NCBI GenBank assembly: GCA_947456995.1
Contig: CANGVB010000049.1
Coordinates: forward strand, 1-11,696
Source of the DNA: Bryobacteraceae bacterium
Lineage (GTDB): Bacteria > Acidobacteriota > Terriglobia > Bryobacterales > Bryobacteraceae
Direction: 5' to 3'
Length of the DNA stretch: 11,696 nt
The notes beneath the pieces were generated by a model that saw only the letters and a list, made by a program, of their open reading frames with translations, did not search any database and was not told the DNA's origin. This document shows positions 1-6,790 of the stretch, in pieces; the stretch's first letter is position 1, and each line of letters starts with the position of its first letter. Both the position numbers and the translations under genes were made by a program.

Positions 1-576
1 GAGGGCGTTACCCTTATGCTCTTCTTCGCCAATCGAAAGCAGGCCAACTCTGGGGCGATGAACGCTGAAAATGGCACGGCTGTAGATGTGACCCATGAAA
101 GCGAATTGAGCCAGCATTTCAGCGGTTGCGTCCACGTTTGCGCCAACATCGACAAGAACTGTCGGTGTGCCTTTTAAGGTAGGAAACGCTGTTGCCAGGG
201 CAGGGCGGGAAACGCCTCGGATCATGCCTTGCACCAGCTTGGAGGTGGCCATTACGGCACCCGTGTTGCCGGCAGAAACGATTCCTGCAGCGTGACCATC
301 CCGGACAAGACGAGCAGCCACGCGGATAGAAGAGTCCTTCTTGGTCCGCATGGCTTTTGCGGCAGAATCGTCCATCGTGATCACTTCACTGGCGTGGGTG
401 ATGGTGATGGGGAGGTTCTGCCACTTCCCGTGTTGATCGAGTTCTTCACGGATGATCTGTTCGCGGCCAACCAGGTTGACGGCTACGTCCAGACTCCGAA
501 CGGCGCGCAGTGCGCCTTCCACTTCGCTCTTGGGGGCGTGGTCGCCTCCCATGGCGTCGACGGCAATGGTAATCAT
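1..576 (-). CDS. plsX: Phosphate acyltransferase PlsX, 3' end cut by the window edge
   Basis: PlsX makes acyl-phosphate from acyl-ACP and inorganic phosphate at the cytoplasmic face of the membrane, feeding PlsY in phosphatidic acid synthesis. Reading the complement from ATG at 576 gives 192 residues with no stop before the window edge; the family is usually 330-350 residues, so about 55% is here. The N-terminus [15 protein letters not shown] (1-15) is the family hallmark. It is followed by a SAGNTGA loop (101-107), a VDVGANVD segment (142-149) and a [13 protein letters not shown] strand with KGN (177-190), all typical of PlsX. The start lies 18 nt after the rpmF stop with only a weak ribosome site, consistent with translational coupling. 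The order yceD-rpmF-plsX is widely conserved in bacteria. Function is secure; only the C-terminal part cannot be checked. Confidence 0.96.
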   Translation of the reverse strand, partial: MITIAVDAMGGDHAPKSEVEGALRAVRSLDVAVNLVGREQIIREELDQHGKWQNLPITITHASEVITMDDSAAKAMRTKKDSSIRVAARLVRDGHAAGIVSAGNTGAVMATSKLVQGMIRGVSRPALATAFPTLKGTPTVLVDVGANVDATAEMLAQFAFMGHIYSRAIFSVHRPRVGLLSIGEEEHKGNAL

Positions 577-594
577 TTACCGTGGATCAGTGGC

Positions 595-777
595 TTAATA
601 CTTTTCTACTTCGAGGACGGCGCGGCCCTTGTAGAATCCGCAAGCGGGGCAGGCGCGGTGGGGCAGCTTGGATGCGCCGCAATTGGAGCATTCGCTACCG
701 ATGGCACGGGTCAGGCCATCATGGGCACGACGGGTGGAGGTGCGGCGCTTCGAGTGACGGCGTTTCGGATTAGGCAT
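595..777 (-). CDS. rpmF: 50S ribosomal protein L32, zinc-ribbon form
   Basis: This gives a 60-residue basic protein beginning MPNPKRRHSKRR, the standard L32 N-terminus, which lies along 23S rRNA in the large subunit. Four cysteines in two pairs (C30/C33 and C43/C46, CxNC and CPxC) form the zinc ribbon, so this is the zinc-binding (C+) paralogue type rather than a cysteine-free one. The length is normal. An AAGGA ribosome site lies about 9 nt before the ATG. The gene starts 12 nt after the yceD stop and ends 18 nt before plsX, so the three are surely co-transcribed from the promoter found upstream of yceD. Confidence 0.97.
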   Translation of the reverse strand: MPNPKRRHSKRRTSTRRAHDGLTRAIGSECSNCGASKLPHRACPACGFYKGRAVLEVEKY

Positions 778-789
778 TTCAGTTTCCTT

Positions 790-1323
790 CTACTTATTCT
801 TCAATTTCAAATCTTGTAGCGCGGTCCAGCGGGGATCAACGATCACCTGCTCACAATCACACTCGCGCTCATTCCAATTTTCACCGCAAGTGGGGCACAA
901 GCCTGCGCAGTCCTCACGGCAAATTCTCTGCATTGGCAGTGCCAGAAGCACCTGCTCACGCAAAACTTCTTCCAGCTCAAGCCCTGCTCCCTTATAGAAC
1001 GCAACAATGGCTTCTTCGTCATCCAGACTGGCTTCTTCAGGGGCTGCAGTACCTACAGGCTCCGGAGCGTAGACCAGGTCGAAAGTCTCAGAAATCGGCC
1101 ACTGATACGAAGCCAGACACCGATCACAATCCAGTTGCATATCCACACTAAAGTGGCCTGTCAACCGAATCTCTTCGAGAATCTGTTTCAGTTCAGCCTG
1201 GGCTTCTACCTTCAGCGGAGAGGTCTGTCGCACCACCGCATCGAGAAAGTCGATTTCACCAATCGCAAACTCTTGCGAGACGCGCAGGGGACGCAATTCC
1301 ATGTCCCGCACATTCAAATACAT
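790..1323 (-). CDS. yceD: YceD/DUF177 family protein (23S rRNA accumulation protein)
   Basis: This 177-residue protein belongs to the DUF177 family, whose members are needed for normal 23S rRNA levels in E. coli and plants and which nearly always precede rpmF. Visible signature: the CDRC pair (C66, C69) in the core, then a C-terminal cysteine cluster with C135, C139, C143, C146, C155 and C157 in an arrangement resembling a small metal site. An acidic, probably flexible stretch (about residues 90-106) separates the halves. The ATG at 1323 is chosen over the in-frame ATG at 1404. It has a strong GGAGG site 5 nt upstream and begins at the family-typical MYLNVRD, whereas the extra 27 residues of the longer version cover the promoter and leader and look non-coding. 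First gene of the yceD-rpmF-plsX operon. Confidence 0.92.
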   Translation of the reverse strand: MYLNVRDMELRPLRVSQEFAIGEIDFLDAVVRQTSPLKVEAQAELKQILEEIRLTGHFSVDMQLDCDRCLASYQWPISETFDLVYAPEPVGTAAPEEASLDDEEAIVAFYKGAGLELEEVLREQVLLALPMQRICREDCAGLCPTCGENWNERECDCEQVIVDPRWTALQDLKLKNK

Positions 1324-1328
1324 GCTTA

Positions 1329-1333
1329 CCTCC
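1329..1333 (-). promoter_or_regulatory. Ribosome binding site of yceD (GGAGG) that decides the start
   Basis: The complement reads GGAGG followed by TAAGC and the ATG at 1323, giving 5-nt spacing. It is the best Shine-Dalgarno in this part of the window and shows that the 1323 start is used, not 1404. Confidence 0.85.
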
Positions 1334-1348
1334 TCGCCCGTTGGCGAG
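1333..1348 (-). promoter_or_regulatory. 6-bp hairpin abutting the yceD ribosome binding site
   Basis: On the coding strand CTCGCC, loop AACG, GGCGAG pairs perfectly over six base pairs (five G-C/C-G, one U-A). The 3' arm ends on the first G of the Shine-Dalgarno. With the predicted promoter just upstream, this hairpin would lie within the first 30 or so nucleotides of the transcript. It may stabilise the 5' end or tune access to the ribosome site. The pairing is seen in the sequence; any role is inferred. Confidence 0.5.
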
Positions 1349-1361
1349 CCACAAAACCTTA

Positions 1362-1391
1362 AGTATACCCGAACTATGCCTTTCGCTGCAA
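1362..1391 (-). promoter_or_regulatory. Sigma70-type promoter for yceD-rpmF-plsX
   Basis: On the complement, TATACT (1367-1362) is a 5/6 match to the -10 consensus TATAAT. Eighteen bases upstream is TTGCAG (1391-1386), a weak -35 keeping the TTG core. Transcription would start near 1355, giving a leader of roughly 30 nt that contains the hairpin and ribosome site. The site lies in the 111-nt gap between the oxidoreductase stop and yceD, where a housekeeping operon would need its own promoter. Confidence 0.6.
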
Positions 1392-1434
1392 ATTCGCCTT
1401 GCAATCAAGGTGCCGGGCTTTAGGAATCAATGGT

Positions 1435-2574
1435 TTAGGAGTTGGGGAAACGGCTGTAAAGTTCCTTCAGGATGCCTACGGCATCTTCGGCAGCCTTGCG
1501 GTCTGGCACTTCGCTCGGGTTGTTGTAGCCCTCCATCTCGCCCGAACCCATGCTTTGAACCACGATGCCATCGCGCCGGGAAAGCACGAAGATCCCGTTG
1601 TACATCAGCCCGTAGCGCACCTCGGGCTGGGGGATCAACCAGGCAATCTGGCCACGGACGGGCACGATGCTTTCGTCTTTCCACAGTGCGCGGGCACCAT
1701 AACCGGTGCAGTTGACGATCACCTTCTGGGGCAAGGTGGCCAACTCTGAGACTTCGTGAAACTCGATGTTTTCGATCTTGCCGCCTTCGACGAGAAAGTC
1801 GTTTATCAGTTGGCGTGAGTAGCCAGCGATGTTGAAGGTAAGGGTGGAATTGCGAAAGGCCGTTTTGGTGGGAAAGGGGTTTGCGGCGGGTGGCAGTTCT
1901 ATGCTTCTTGGGGTGAGGTCTGAGACTCGATCCTGATATTTGGCAAAGGGGAGTGCGCCGTGTTCTTCCCGGCGGCTCTCGCCATCGGAGAGGCGGTAAA
2001 TGTCGGCCCACTCCACCGGGTTGCCTGCCATGCCCAGATAACTTTCGTAGGTGTGGAATGAGTAGCGAGTCATTTTCTCCCACAGGGCAGGGAAGTCTGC
2101 TGAGACGGCATTCGAGAGCGCTACGCGGGAGTCTGGCGTCCAGGAGCCTGTCGCTCTGGAGGAGCGCACCTCGGGTGGCCGCTCTTTGGCGTAAATGGTA
2201 ACCTTGGCGCCGGCGCGCTGGAGCAGGATGGCCGAGGTGAGGCCAAGTGCGCCACAGCCGATGACGGCGATATCGCGGGTGCCATGTGCCATCGCTTTTT
2301 CTACAGCAATCGCGCTGGAACCCCAGGAGAGAGACCAACCGCTGCCGCCGTGGCCGTAATTGTGAACCACGATTTTCTCTCCGACACGTTCGACTTCAAG
2401 CCTTGGGCCGGCTGCGCGGAAGGGGCGGGAGCAGACGGTGGTGCGAAAGATGCGGTCTCGTTCGGCGCGAATGGGCATCAATCGCGGCACTACATTTGGC
2501 GGAGGAGCCGGCAATTGCGATTTGTGCGCGCAGCCGGCGAGGGGCAGCATTCCCAGAAAAAGACGACGATCCAT
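1435..2574 (-). CDS. Tat-exported lipoprotein, circularly permuted D-amino-acid-oxidase-like FAD oxidoreductase
   Basis: This is a 379-residue flavoprotein of the D-amino-acid oxidase (DAO) fold. The first 15 residues carry a twin-arginine motif (R3 R4 with F6 L7) and a lipobox LAGC (12-15), predicting export of the folded, FAD-loaded protein and lipid anchoring. The order of motifs is unusual. SRPFR (49-53) and HNYGHGGSGW (71-80), which normally close DAO enzymes, come first. The Rossmann motif GCGALG (106-111), which normally opens them, comes next. Then follow ATGSWTP (141-147), VNCTG (287-291) and VRGQI (306-310), and the chain ends in a helix matching the DAO region that ordinarily precedes RPxR. 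R50 aligns with the substrate-carboxylate arginine (R283 of mammalian DAAO), suggesting an amino-acid-like substrate. The substrate is unknown, and the DAAO active-site tyrosines cannot be placed with confidence. The ATG at 2574 has a GAGG site 6 nt upstream. The gene stands 87 nt after the sigma54 activator and 111 nt before yceD, so it may be its own unit; I see no clear promoter in the 87-nt gap. Confidence 0.85.
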   Translation of the reverse strand: MDRRLFLGMLPLAGCAHKSQLPAPPPNVVPRLMPIRAERDRIFRTTVCSRPFRAAGPRLEVERVGEKIVVHNYGHGGSGWSLSWGSSAIAVEKAMAHGTRDIAVIGCGALGLTSAILLQRAGAKVTIYAKERPPEVRSSRATGSWTPDSRVALSNAVSADFPALWEKMTRYSFHTYESYLGMAGNPVEWADIYRLSDGESRREEHGALPFAKYQDRVSDLTPRSIELPPAANPFPTKTAFRNSTLTFNIAGYSRQLINDFLVEGGKIENIEFHEVSELATLPQKVIVNCTGYGARALWKDESIVPVRGQIAWLIPQPEVRYGLMYNGIFVLSRRDGIVVQSMGSGEMEGYNNPSEVPDRKAAEDAVGILKELYSRFPNS

Positions 2575-2661
2575 TCATTACCTCAGACGGAACAAAAGTA
2601 GATTGCTCTGCGGGCTCGTCGTGGGGCAGGCTGGCAATAGAAATGAATGTAGCAAATGTCC

Positions 2662-4023
2662 TTAGTGAGTGCTCTTGATGTCGTGCTTTTTTAAGCGATA
2701 GCGCAATGTGTCGCGGCTGATGCGCAGGATGCGAGCTGCCTCGCTCTGGTTTTCACCTGCTTTGTTCATGGCAGAAATCAAGAGTGCTTTCTCTTGTGCT
2801 TCGAGTGAAGGCAACTCGACGGCACCCGTTGGACGAGGTGCCGCGCCAGGTTGCAATAGATAGGCTGGCAAGTCTGCAACATCGAGCATTGTGGCCGGTG
2901 CCATCATGGCTGCGTGCCCGATGACGTTTTCCAGTTCTCGCACATTGCCTGGCCAACTGTGTCTCGATAGCACCATCTGTGCGCGATTGGTCAGGCCCTG
3001 GATGTGCTTGTTGTAGAGCTTTGAGTATTTGTCGAGAAAGTGACGGATGAGCAGGCGCAAATCGCCTTCGCGCTCCCGCAGGGCGGGCGTTGAGAGCTCC
3101 ACCATCCCGAGGCGGTAAAAGAGATCTTCCCGAAAGGTGCCCTTTGCGATCTTTTCACGAAGGTTTTGATGGGTGGCGGCAATCACGCGGACATTGACCT
3201 TGCGAGCCTGCAGGCTGCCCAGCCGTTGCACCTCCTGATTCTGAAGTGCCCTGAGCAATTTGGCTTGTGTTGACAAGGGCATGTCTCCAATTTCATCGAG
3301 AAAAAGCACGCCTTCATGGGCATGTTCAAAGAGACCCAACTTGTCGGCGTTCGCCCCTGTAAAGGCTCCGCGTACGTGGCCGAAGAGCTCGCTCTCGAAA
3401 AGCGTCTCCACGACCGCTGAGCAATTGAGCGGGACAAAGTTTCCGCGGCGGGCCGGGCTCATTTGATAGAGCGCGCGTGCTACCAGTTCTTTGCCGGTTC
3501 CGGTCTCACCGGTGACCAGAATACTTCGGAAGTGTGGAGCGACACGGCGAATTTTCGAGAAGAGCTCTCCCATCGACGTGCTGTTTCCGATCATGCCCTC
3601 GAATTCAGAACTGGCGGCAAGGTTGGCTTCGATCTCCTGAGTCTTTCGGGCTGCTTCGTGCTTTTCGATCAGCACGCCGATTTTCTGTCTTAGAACGGTT
3701 GGTGTAACTGGCTTATTGATGTAGTCAGCCGCACCTTTTTGGATGGCCTCAACAGCGCTTTCGGTTGTGTAATGGGCGGTAACGAGCACCACATCGATGG
3801 ACGGATCAAACTCCATCACACGCTCCAGCAACTCCATACCGCTCATGCCTGGCATCATCAGATCGGTTACGACGATTTGTGGGTGTTCAGTAAGAATGTG
3901 ATCGAGTGCAAGCTCGGGATTTTCGAAGCTAGTGACCTTGAGATTTTCTGTCGTCAGCACTGCCGACAACAATTCCAGGCTTGCCGGGTTGTCGTCAATC
4001 AACGTCATGGTGATGGGCGTCAT
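2662..4023 (-). CDS. NtrC-family sigma54-dependent response regulator
   Basis: A 453-residue transcription activator that, once phosphorylated, oligomerises and opens sigma54 promoters by ATP hydrolysis. The receiver domain (about 1-120) has the acidic pair D10/D11, phosphoacceptor D54, T82 and K104. The AAA+ domain (about 142-370) has Walker A GETGTGKE (172-179), an intact sigma54-contact loop GAFTGA (219-224), Walker B FLDE (241-244), arginine-finger region FREDLFYRL (297-305) and WPGNVREL (357-364). A Fis-type helix-turn-helix closes the protein (about 426-448). All catalytic residues are present and the length is normal. It begins 10 nt after the stop of the single-domain receiver with no good ribosome site, which suggests reinitiation. 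M6 is a possible alternative start. Position suggests it acts at the end of the adjacent kinase cascade; its target promoters are not visible here. Confidence 0.94.
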   Translation of the reverse strand: MTPITMTLIDDNPASLELLSAVLTTENLKVTSFENPELALDHILTEHPQIVVTDLMMPGMSGMELLERVMEFDPSIDVVLVTAHYTTESAVEAIQKGAADYINKPVTPTVLRQKIGVLIEKHEAARKTQEIEANLAASSEFEGMIGNSTSMGELFSKIRRVAPHFRSILVTGETGTGKELVARALYQMSPARRGNFVPLNCSAVVETLFESELFGHVRGAFTGANADKLGLFEHAHEGVLFLDEIGDMPLSTQAKLLRALQNQEVQRLGSLQARKVNVRVIAATHQNLREKIAKGTFREDLFYRLGMVELSTPALREREGDLRLLIRHFLDKYSKLYNKHIQGLTNRAQMVLSRHSWPGNVRELENVIGHAAMMAPATMLDVADLPAYLLQPGAAPRPTGAVELPSLEAQEKALLISAMNKAGENQSEAARILRISRDTLRYRLKKHDIKSTH

Positions 4024-4033
4024 GATCTAAAGC

Positions 4034-4402
4034 TTACTCGGGCTTGAGCTGGCGGTCTACCGCTGCGAGCAAACGGCGAAACTGAACGGGCTTGGTGAGA
4101 TAGTCTCGAAAGCCGGCCTGCTTGCCTCGATCACTATCGCCCTGCATGGCATAAGCGGTGACGGCAACGATTGGAATGTGTCGCAGATCGGGGTCTGCGA
4201 GAACTTTTTCGAGCACAGCATAGCCGTCGAGGCCGGGCATTTGAATGTCCATCAGTACGAGGTCTGGAAGCCACTCGCGCATGACGACGAGTGAAGATAT
4301 GCCGTCTTCGGCCTCGCGGATTTCATGGCCTGCGTGTTCGAGTGTGGTACGCAGCAATTCGCGGTTGCTGGCCTTGTCGTCGACGATCAGAAGGCGAGCC
4401 AT
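4034..4402 (-). CDS. Single-domain response regulator (CheY/DivK-like)
   Basis: A 122-residue stand-alone receiver domain with nothing attached. All signature residues are present: acidic pair D8/D9, phosphoacceptor D52 in LMDIQMPG, switch residue T82 followed by AY, and K104 in the LTKPV loop. It resembles DivK-like receivers that shuttle phosphate or bind a kinase allosterically. It starts a single base after the stop of the hybrid kinase (TAG, T, ATG), so the two are almost certainly translationally coupled. A sigma54 activator follows 10 nt later. It could be an intermediate between the kinase's own receiver and the activator, or a competing phosphate sink. The sequence does not decide between these. 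Confidence 0.94.
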   Translation of the reverse strand: MARLLIVDDKASNRELLRTTLEHAGHEIREAEDGISSLVVMREWLPDLVLMDIQMPGLDGYAVLEKVLADPDLRHIPIVAVTAYAMQGDSDRGKQAGFRDYLTKPVQFRRLLAAVDRQLKPE

Positions 4403-4403
4403 A

Positions 4404-6224
4404 CTAGTGCACCCTTGGCGCCAGGCGCCGCACCATCGCGAGGAGTTTGTCTTTAGCGACAGGTTTGGTTAGATACTCTACCGCTCCCGCCTTTAGAACA
4501 TTGTCGTCGGCCATTACCGAAACTACAGCTACTGGAATGTCCTTGGTTTCGCGTAATCCTTTCAGCGAGCGAAGTGCTTCGAGGCCACTTTCGCCAGGCA
4601 GAAGTAAATCGAGCAACACAAGGTCGGGGCGGATCTCCAGCGCTTTGACCAGGGTTTCGCGAATGGAATCGACGAAGACCAGTTCATAGCTGTTGACCTC
4701 AAGATACTCGCGCAGGAGTTCTCTCGCTGCCGAGTCGTCTTCGAGGGCCAGTACAATTGGCCTTTCGCGGCGAGGCCCGGTGGGCTCGCCTGCCGTGACG
4801 GGCAGGGTGAAGCTGAATTTACTGCCTTTGCCCAGCTCGCTCTCTACCCAGATCTTGCCGCCCATCTGTTCAATCAAACGGCGGCAGATGGCAAGGCCCA
4901 ACCCTGTGCCTTCGCGAACGCCTTTGGTTGTGGCGGCGACCTGATAGAAGACGTCAAAGATTGATTCGTGGTGCTCTGGTGGAACCCCAATGCCTGAATC
5001 TGTCACCCGCAGAGTGACCATTCGATCTACCTCGCTGGCTTCTACTAAAATCGAGCCGCCTGAAGGGGTGAACTTAATTGCATTGCTGAGCAGGTTGAGC
5101 AGCAATTGATGCACTCTGACGCGGTCTGCCCAGGCCTCGAGACCGCTTGCGACGGAGCAATTGAGAGAAAGCCCTTTTGCTTCCGCCTGGGGTAGAACGC
5201 TCGATACTGTTTCTTCGATCAAGGTGTCGATGGCGATCACCTCGAGATGAAACTCAAGCCGGCCGGCTTCAATCTTGCTGAGATCGAGAATGTCGTTGAT
5301 CAGCGTCAGAAGATGTTGGGAGTCTTTCTGAATATGCCGGATGAAGCGGGCTTGTTTTTCGTTGAGTGGCCCCTCCATGCCTTCGGCCAGGAGCTCTGAA
5401 AAGCCGATGATGGTGTGAAGTGGCGAGCGCAGTTCGTGGCTCATGCTGGCGAGGAATTCGCTCTTGGCGCGGGAGGCGGTTTCGGCGCGGCGGCGCTCTT
5501 CTTCCAGGCGTTCTTCAAAGCGGCGGCGCTCTGTAATGTCACGCAGTACGACCAGGTGTGCCGGCCGCCCCTGGTAGTTCATGGGGTGGCGTCTGGCCTC
5601 TACTTCGATTTGCTCACCATTTTTGCGCAGATGGCAACGAGGCCCGTTTTCTTCTTCCATTGGGCCGCTTCGGCCGGAGCAGCGAAGATCCTGAACGGTC
5701 ATCCCGAGAAACTCTTCGCGCGAATAGCCATAGGTGATCATGGCCTGTGCATTGACGTCGAGAAATTGCAGCGTCTCCCGGTCATAGACGCAGCAAGCGA
5801 CGGGAGTCAAATCAAAGAGCTGCCGCGTTTGCTCTGCAGTGTCACGCAGAGCTTCAGCCATGGATTCGGCCTCGCTGACGTCACGGATGATTGCGACAGT
5901 ATGAAAGTCTTGCCCAACCCGGATTGGACTAATGCTGATCTGAACGGGAATTTCGACCCCATCCTTGCGAAGCGCCCGCAGCCTCATGGATTTCCCCATC
6001 GGGCGCACACTCGGAGCACTTGCAAAGTCTGCCCTGTGCCGCGCATGACCGGGTTTCAAGTGCAGCGGCACAAGATCATCCACTTTCATGGAAAGCAGTT
6101 CTTCTTGCGTATAGCCCAAGATTCGTTCACAGCTTGGATTTGCGAGAACGATGTTTCCTTGAGAGTCGACTTCCATCACTCCATCGGGTGCGGCTTCGAG
6201 CAAATATTCGAAACGGTTATCCAT
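4404..6224 (-). CDS. Soluble hybrid histidine kinase, PAS-PAS-HisKA-HATPase-REC
   Basis: A 606-residue cytoplasmic sensor kinase; no membrane segment or signal peptide is visible. PAS1 (about 1-118) resembles oxygen-sensor PAS domains and has H60 where FixL has its haem histidine. PAS2 (about 130-235) is cysteine-rich (C144, C145, C182, C197). A charged linker (about 231-253) leads to the HisKA dimerisation helix with phosphoacceptor H263 (SHELRSPLH). The ATP-binding domain shows the N box around N381, the G1 box DSGIGV (409-414), the F box near 422-428 and the G2 box GTGLGLAI (439-446). The C-terminal receiver has D496/D497, phosphoacceptor D539, S569 and K587, all intact. The start follows the membrane-protein stop by 11 nt and the stop is 1 nt before the receiver gene, placing it inside the oxidase operon. 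Likely input is oxygen or redox state, inferred from context and PAS1. Confidence 0.94.
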   Translation of the reverse strand: MDNRFEYLLEAAPDGVMEVDSQGNIVLANPSCERILGYTQEELLSMKVDDLVPLHLKPGHARHRADFASAPSVRPMGKSMRLRALRKDGVEIPVQISISPIRVGQDFHTVAIIRDVSEAESMAEALRDTAEQTRQLFDLTPVACCVYDRETLQFLDVNAQAMITYGYSREEFLGMTVQDLRCSGRSGPMEEENGPRCHLRKNGEQIEVEARRHPMNYQGRPAHLVVLRDITERRRFEERLEEERRRAETASRAKSEFLASMSHELRSPLHTIIGFSELLAEGMEGPLNEKQARFIRHIQKDSQHLLTLINDILDLSKIEAGRLEFHLEVIAIDTLIEETVSSVLPQAEAKGLSLNCSVASGLEAWADRVRVHQLLLNLLSNAIKFTPSGGSILVEASEVDRMVTLRVTDSGIGVPPEHHESIFDVFYQVAATTKGVREGTGLGLAICRRLIEQMGGKIWVESELGKGSKFSFTLPVTAGEPTGPRRERPIVLALEDDSAARELLREYLEVNSYELVFVDSIRETLVKALEIRPDLVLLDLLLPGESGLEALRSLKGLRETKDIPVAVVSVMADDNVLKAGAVEYLTKPVAKDKLLAMVRRLAPRVH

Positions 6225-6235
6225 ACTGATAATCG

Positions 6236-6790
6236 CTATCTTCCCACTGCCAAAACGTCTCGTCTTTCCCAGGCACCACTAAAGTACTGAGCCACCATCA
6301 TGCCGAGGCTCATCCCGATCAGCATGCCGCCTTGGGAAAACCAGGCAATGCGAGGATCGCCCATCGGGATCCAGACCGTGGGCAGGTGGGCCAGGGCCAT
6401 GCCAATCTGCATGACGATGCCATCAATCAGCAGCGTAGACCAGCCTCGGCCTTCGCGCCTGGCCTCAGCAAGGCAGCGTGCTTCGCGCCAGATTGGCGGC
6501 AGAGAGAAGGCCCACATTCCCAGACTCATCAAGGCATAGTGATCCATGTTGAAGGCATGGTGGCAGGTGGATCCAAACCAGAGTGACGGAAGCAACATGC
6601 CAAAGCCACCCCAGCCAGCCATCGCCAGATACATGTCGAGGTGGGCGCCCCATCTCATTCTTGTAAATGCGAAGGCGCTCAGGATTGTGGTGATTGCCAG
6701 GCCGCTAGCGATTCCAGTCGGCCAGGGGGAGATCTTCGCCAGCAGCGTGACCTGTGCGAGGCAACTGAGGGTGATCAGGTAAGGGTTCAC
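6236..6790 (-). CDS. Met/His-rich polytopic membrane protein of unknown family, in the oxidase operon
   Basis: I do not recognise the family. The 184-residue product has five or six predicted membrane segments (near 2-19, 25-43, 53-70, 86-102, 121-141 and 150-170). Fourteen internal methionines occur, and a cluster C76 H77 H78, M82, H84, M88 sits between the third and fourth segments. With H50 and H135 this resembles possible copper or haem ligands. The GTG at 6790 is chosen: it overlaps the ATPase stop by 4 nt (GTGA) and has GGAG 8 nt upstream. The longer in-frame ATG at 6913 would overlap the ATPase by about 127 nt and add a non-membrane tail. It sits directly after ccoI, the place of ccoH or other cbb3 assembly genes, but does not resemble CcoH or TauE/SafE. 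A role in oxidase or copper assembly, or as sensor partner for the kinase that follows, is inference. Confidence 0.8.
   Translation of the reverse strand: MNPYLITLSCLAQVTLLAKISPWPTGIASGLAITTILSAFAFTRMRWGAHLDMYLAMAGWGGFGMLLPSLWFGSTCHHAFNMDHYALMSLGMWAFSLPPIWREARCLAEARREGRGWSTLLIDGIVMQIGMALAHLPTVWIPMGDPRIAWFSQGGMLIGMSLGMMVAQYFSGAWERRDVLAVGR

Noticed and set aside
229..819. 196-residue plus-strand open frame across plsX, rpmF and the end of yceD
   Set aside because: It lies antisense to three securely identified genes and has no family-like motifs; it is a by-product of GC-rich codon use.
1397..1410. Possible terminator hairpin (CCTTG/CAAGG) after the oxidoreductase gene
   Set aside because: Only five base pairs, not GC-rich enough and no following run of T; too weak to call.
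1427..2338. 303-residue arginine-rich minus-strand frame overlapping the oxidoreductase
   Set aside because: The product is an Arg/Pro/His-rich frame-shifted reading of the flavoprotein gene, which itself carries all family motifs.
2575..2661. Search for a promoter or terminator in the 87-nt gap between the sigma54 activator and the flavoprotein
   Set aside because: No GG-N10-GC sigma54 pattern, no convincing -35/-10 pair and no stem followed by T residues; only the GAGG ribosome site is clear.
5415..6290. 291-residue plus-strand open frame opposite the histidine kinase
   Set aside because: Antisense shadow of the PAS and HisKA coding region; it shows no recognisable domain.
6236..6790. Annotation as sulfite exporter TauE/SafE or CcoH, families often seen beside ccoI
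   Set aside because: No TauE/SafE glycine-rich repeat and no single-helix CcoH topology; calling it either would be guesswork from position alone.
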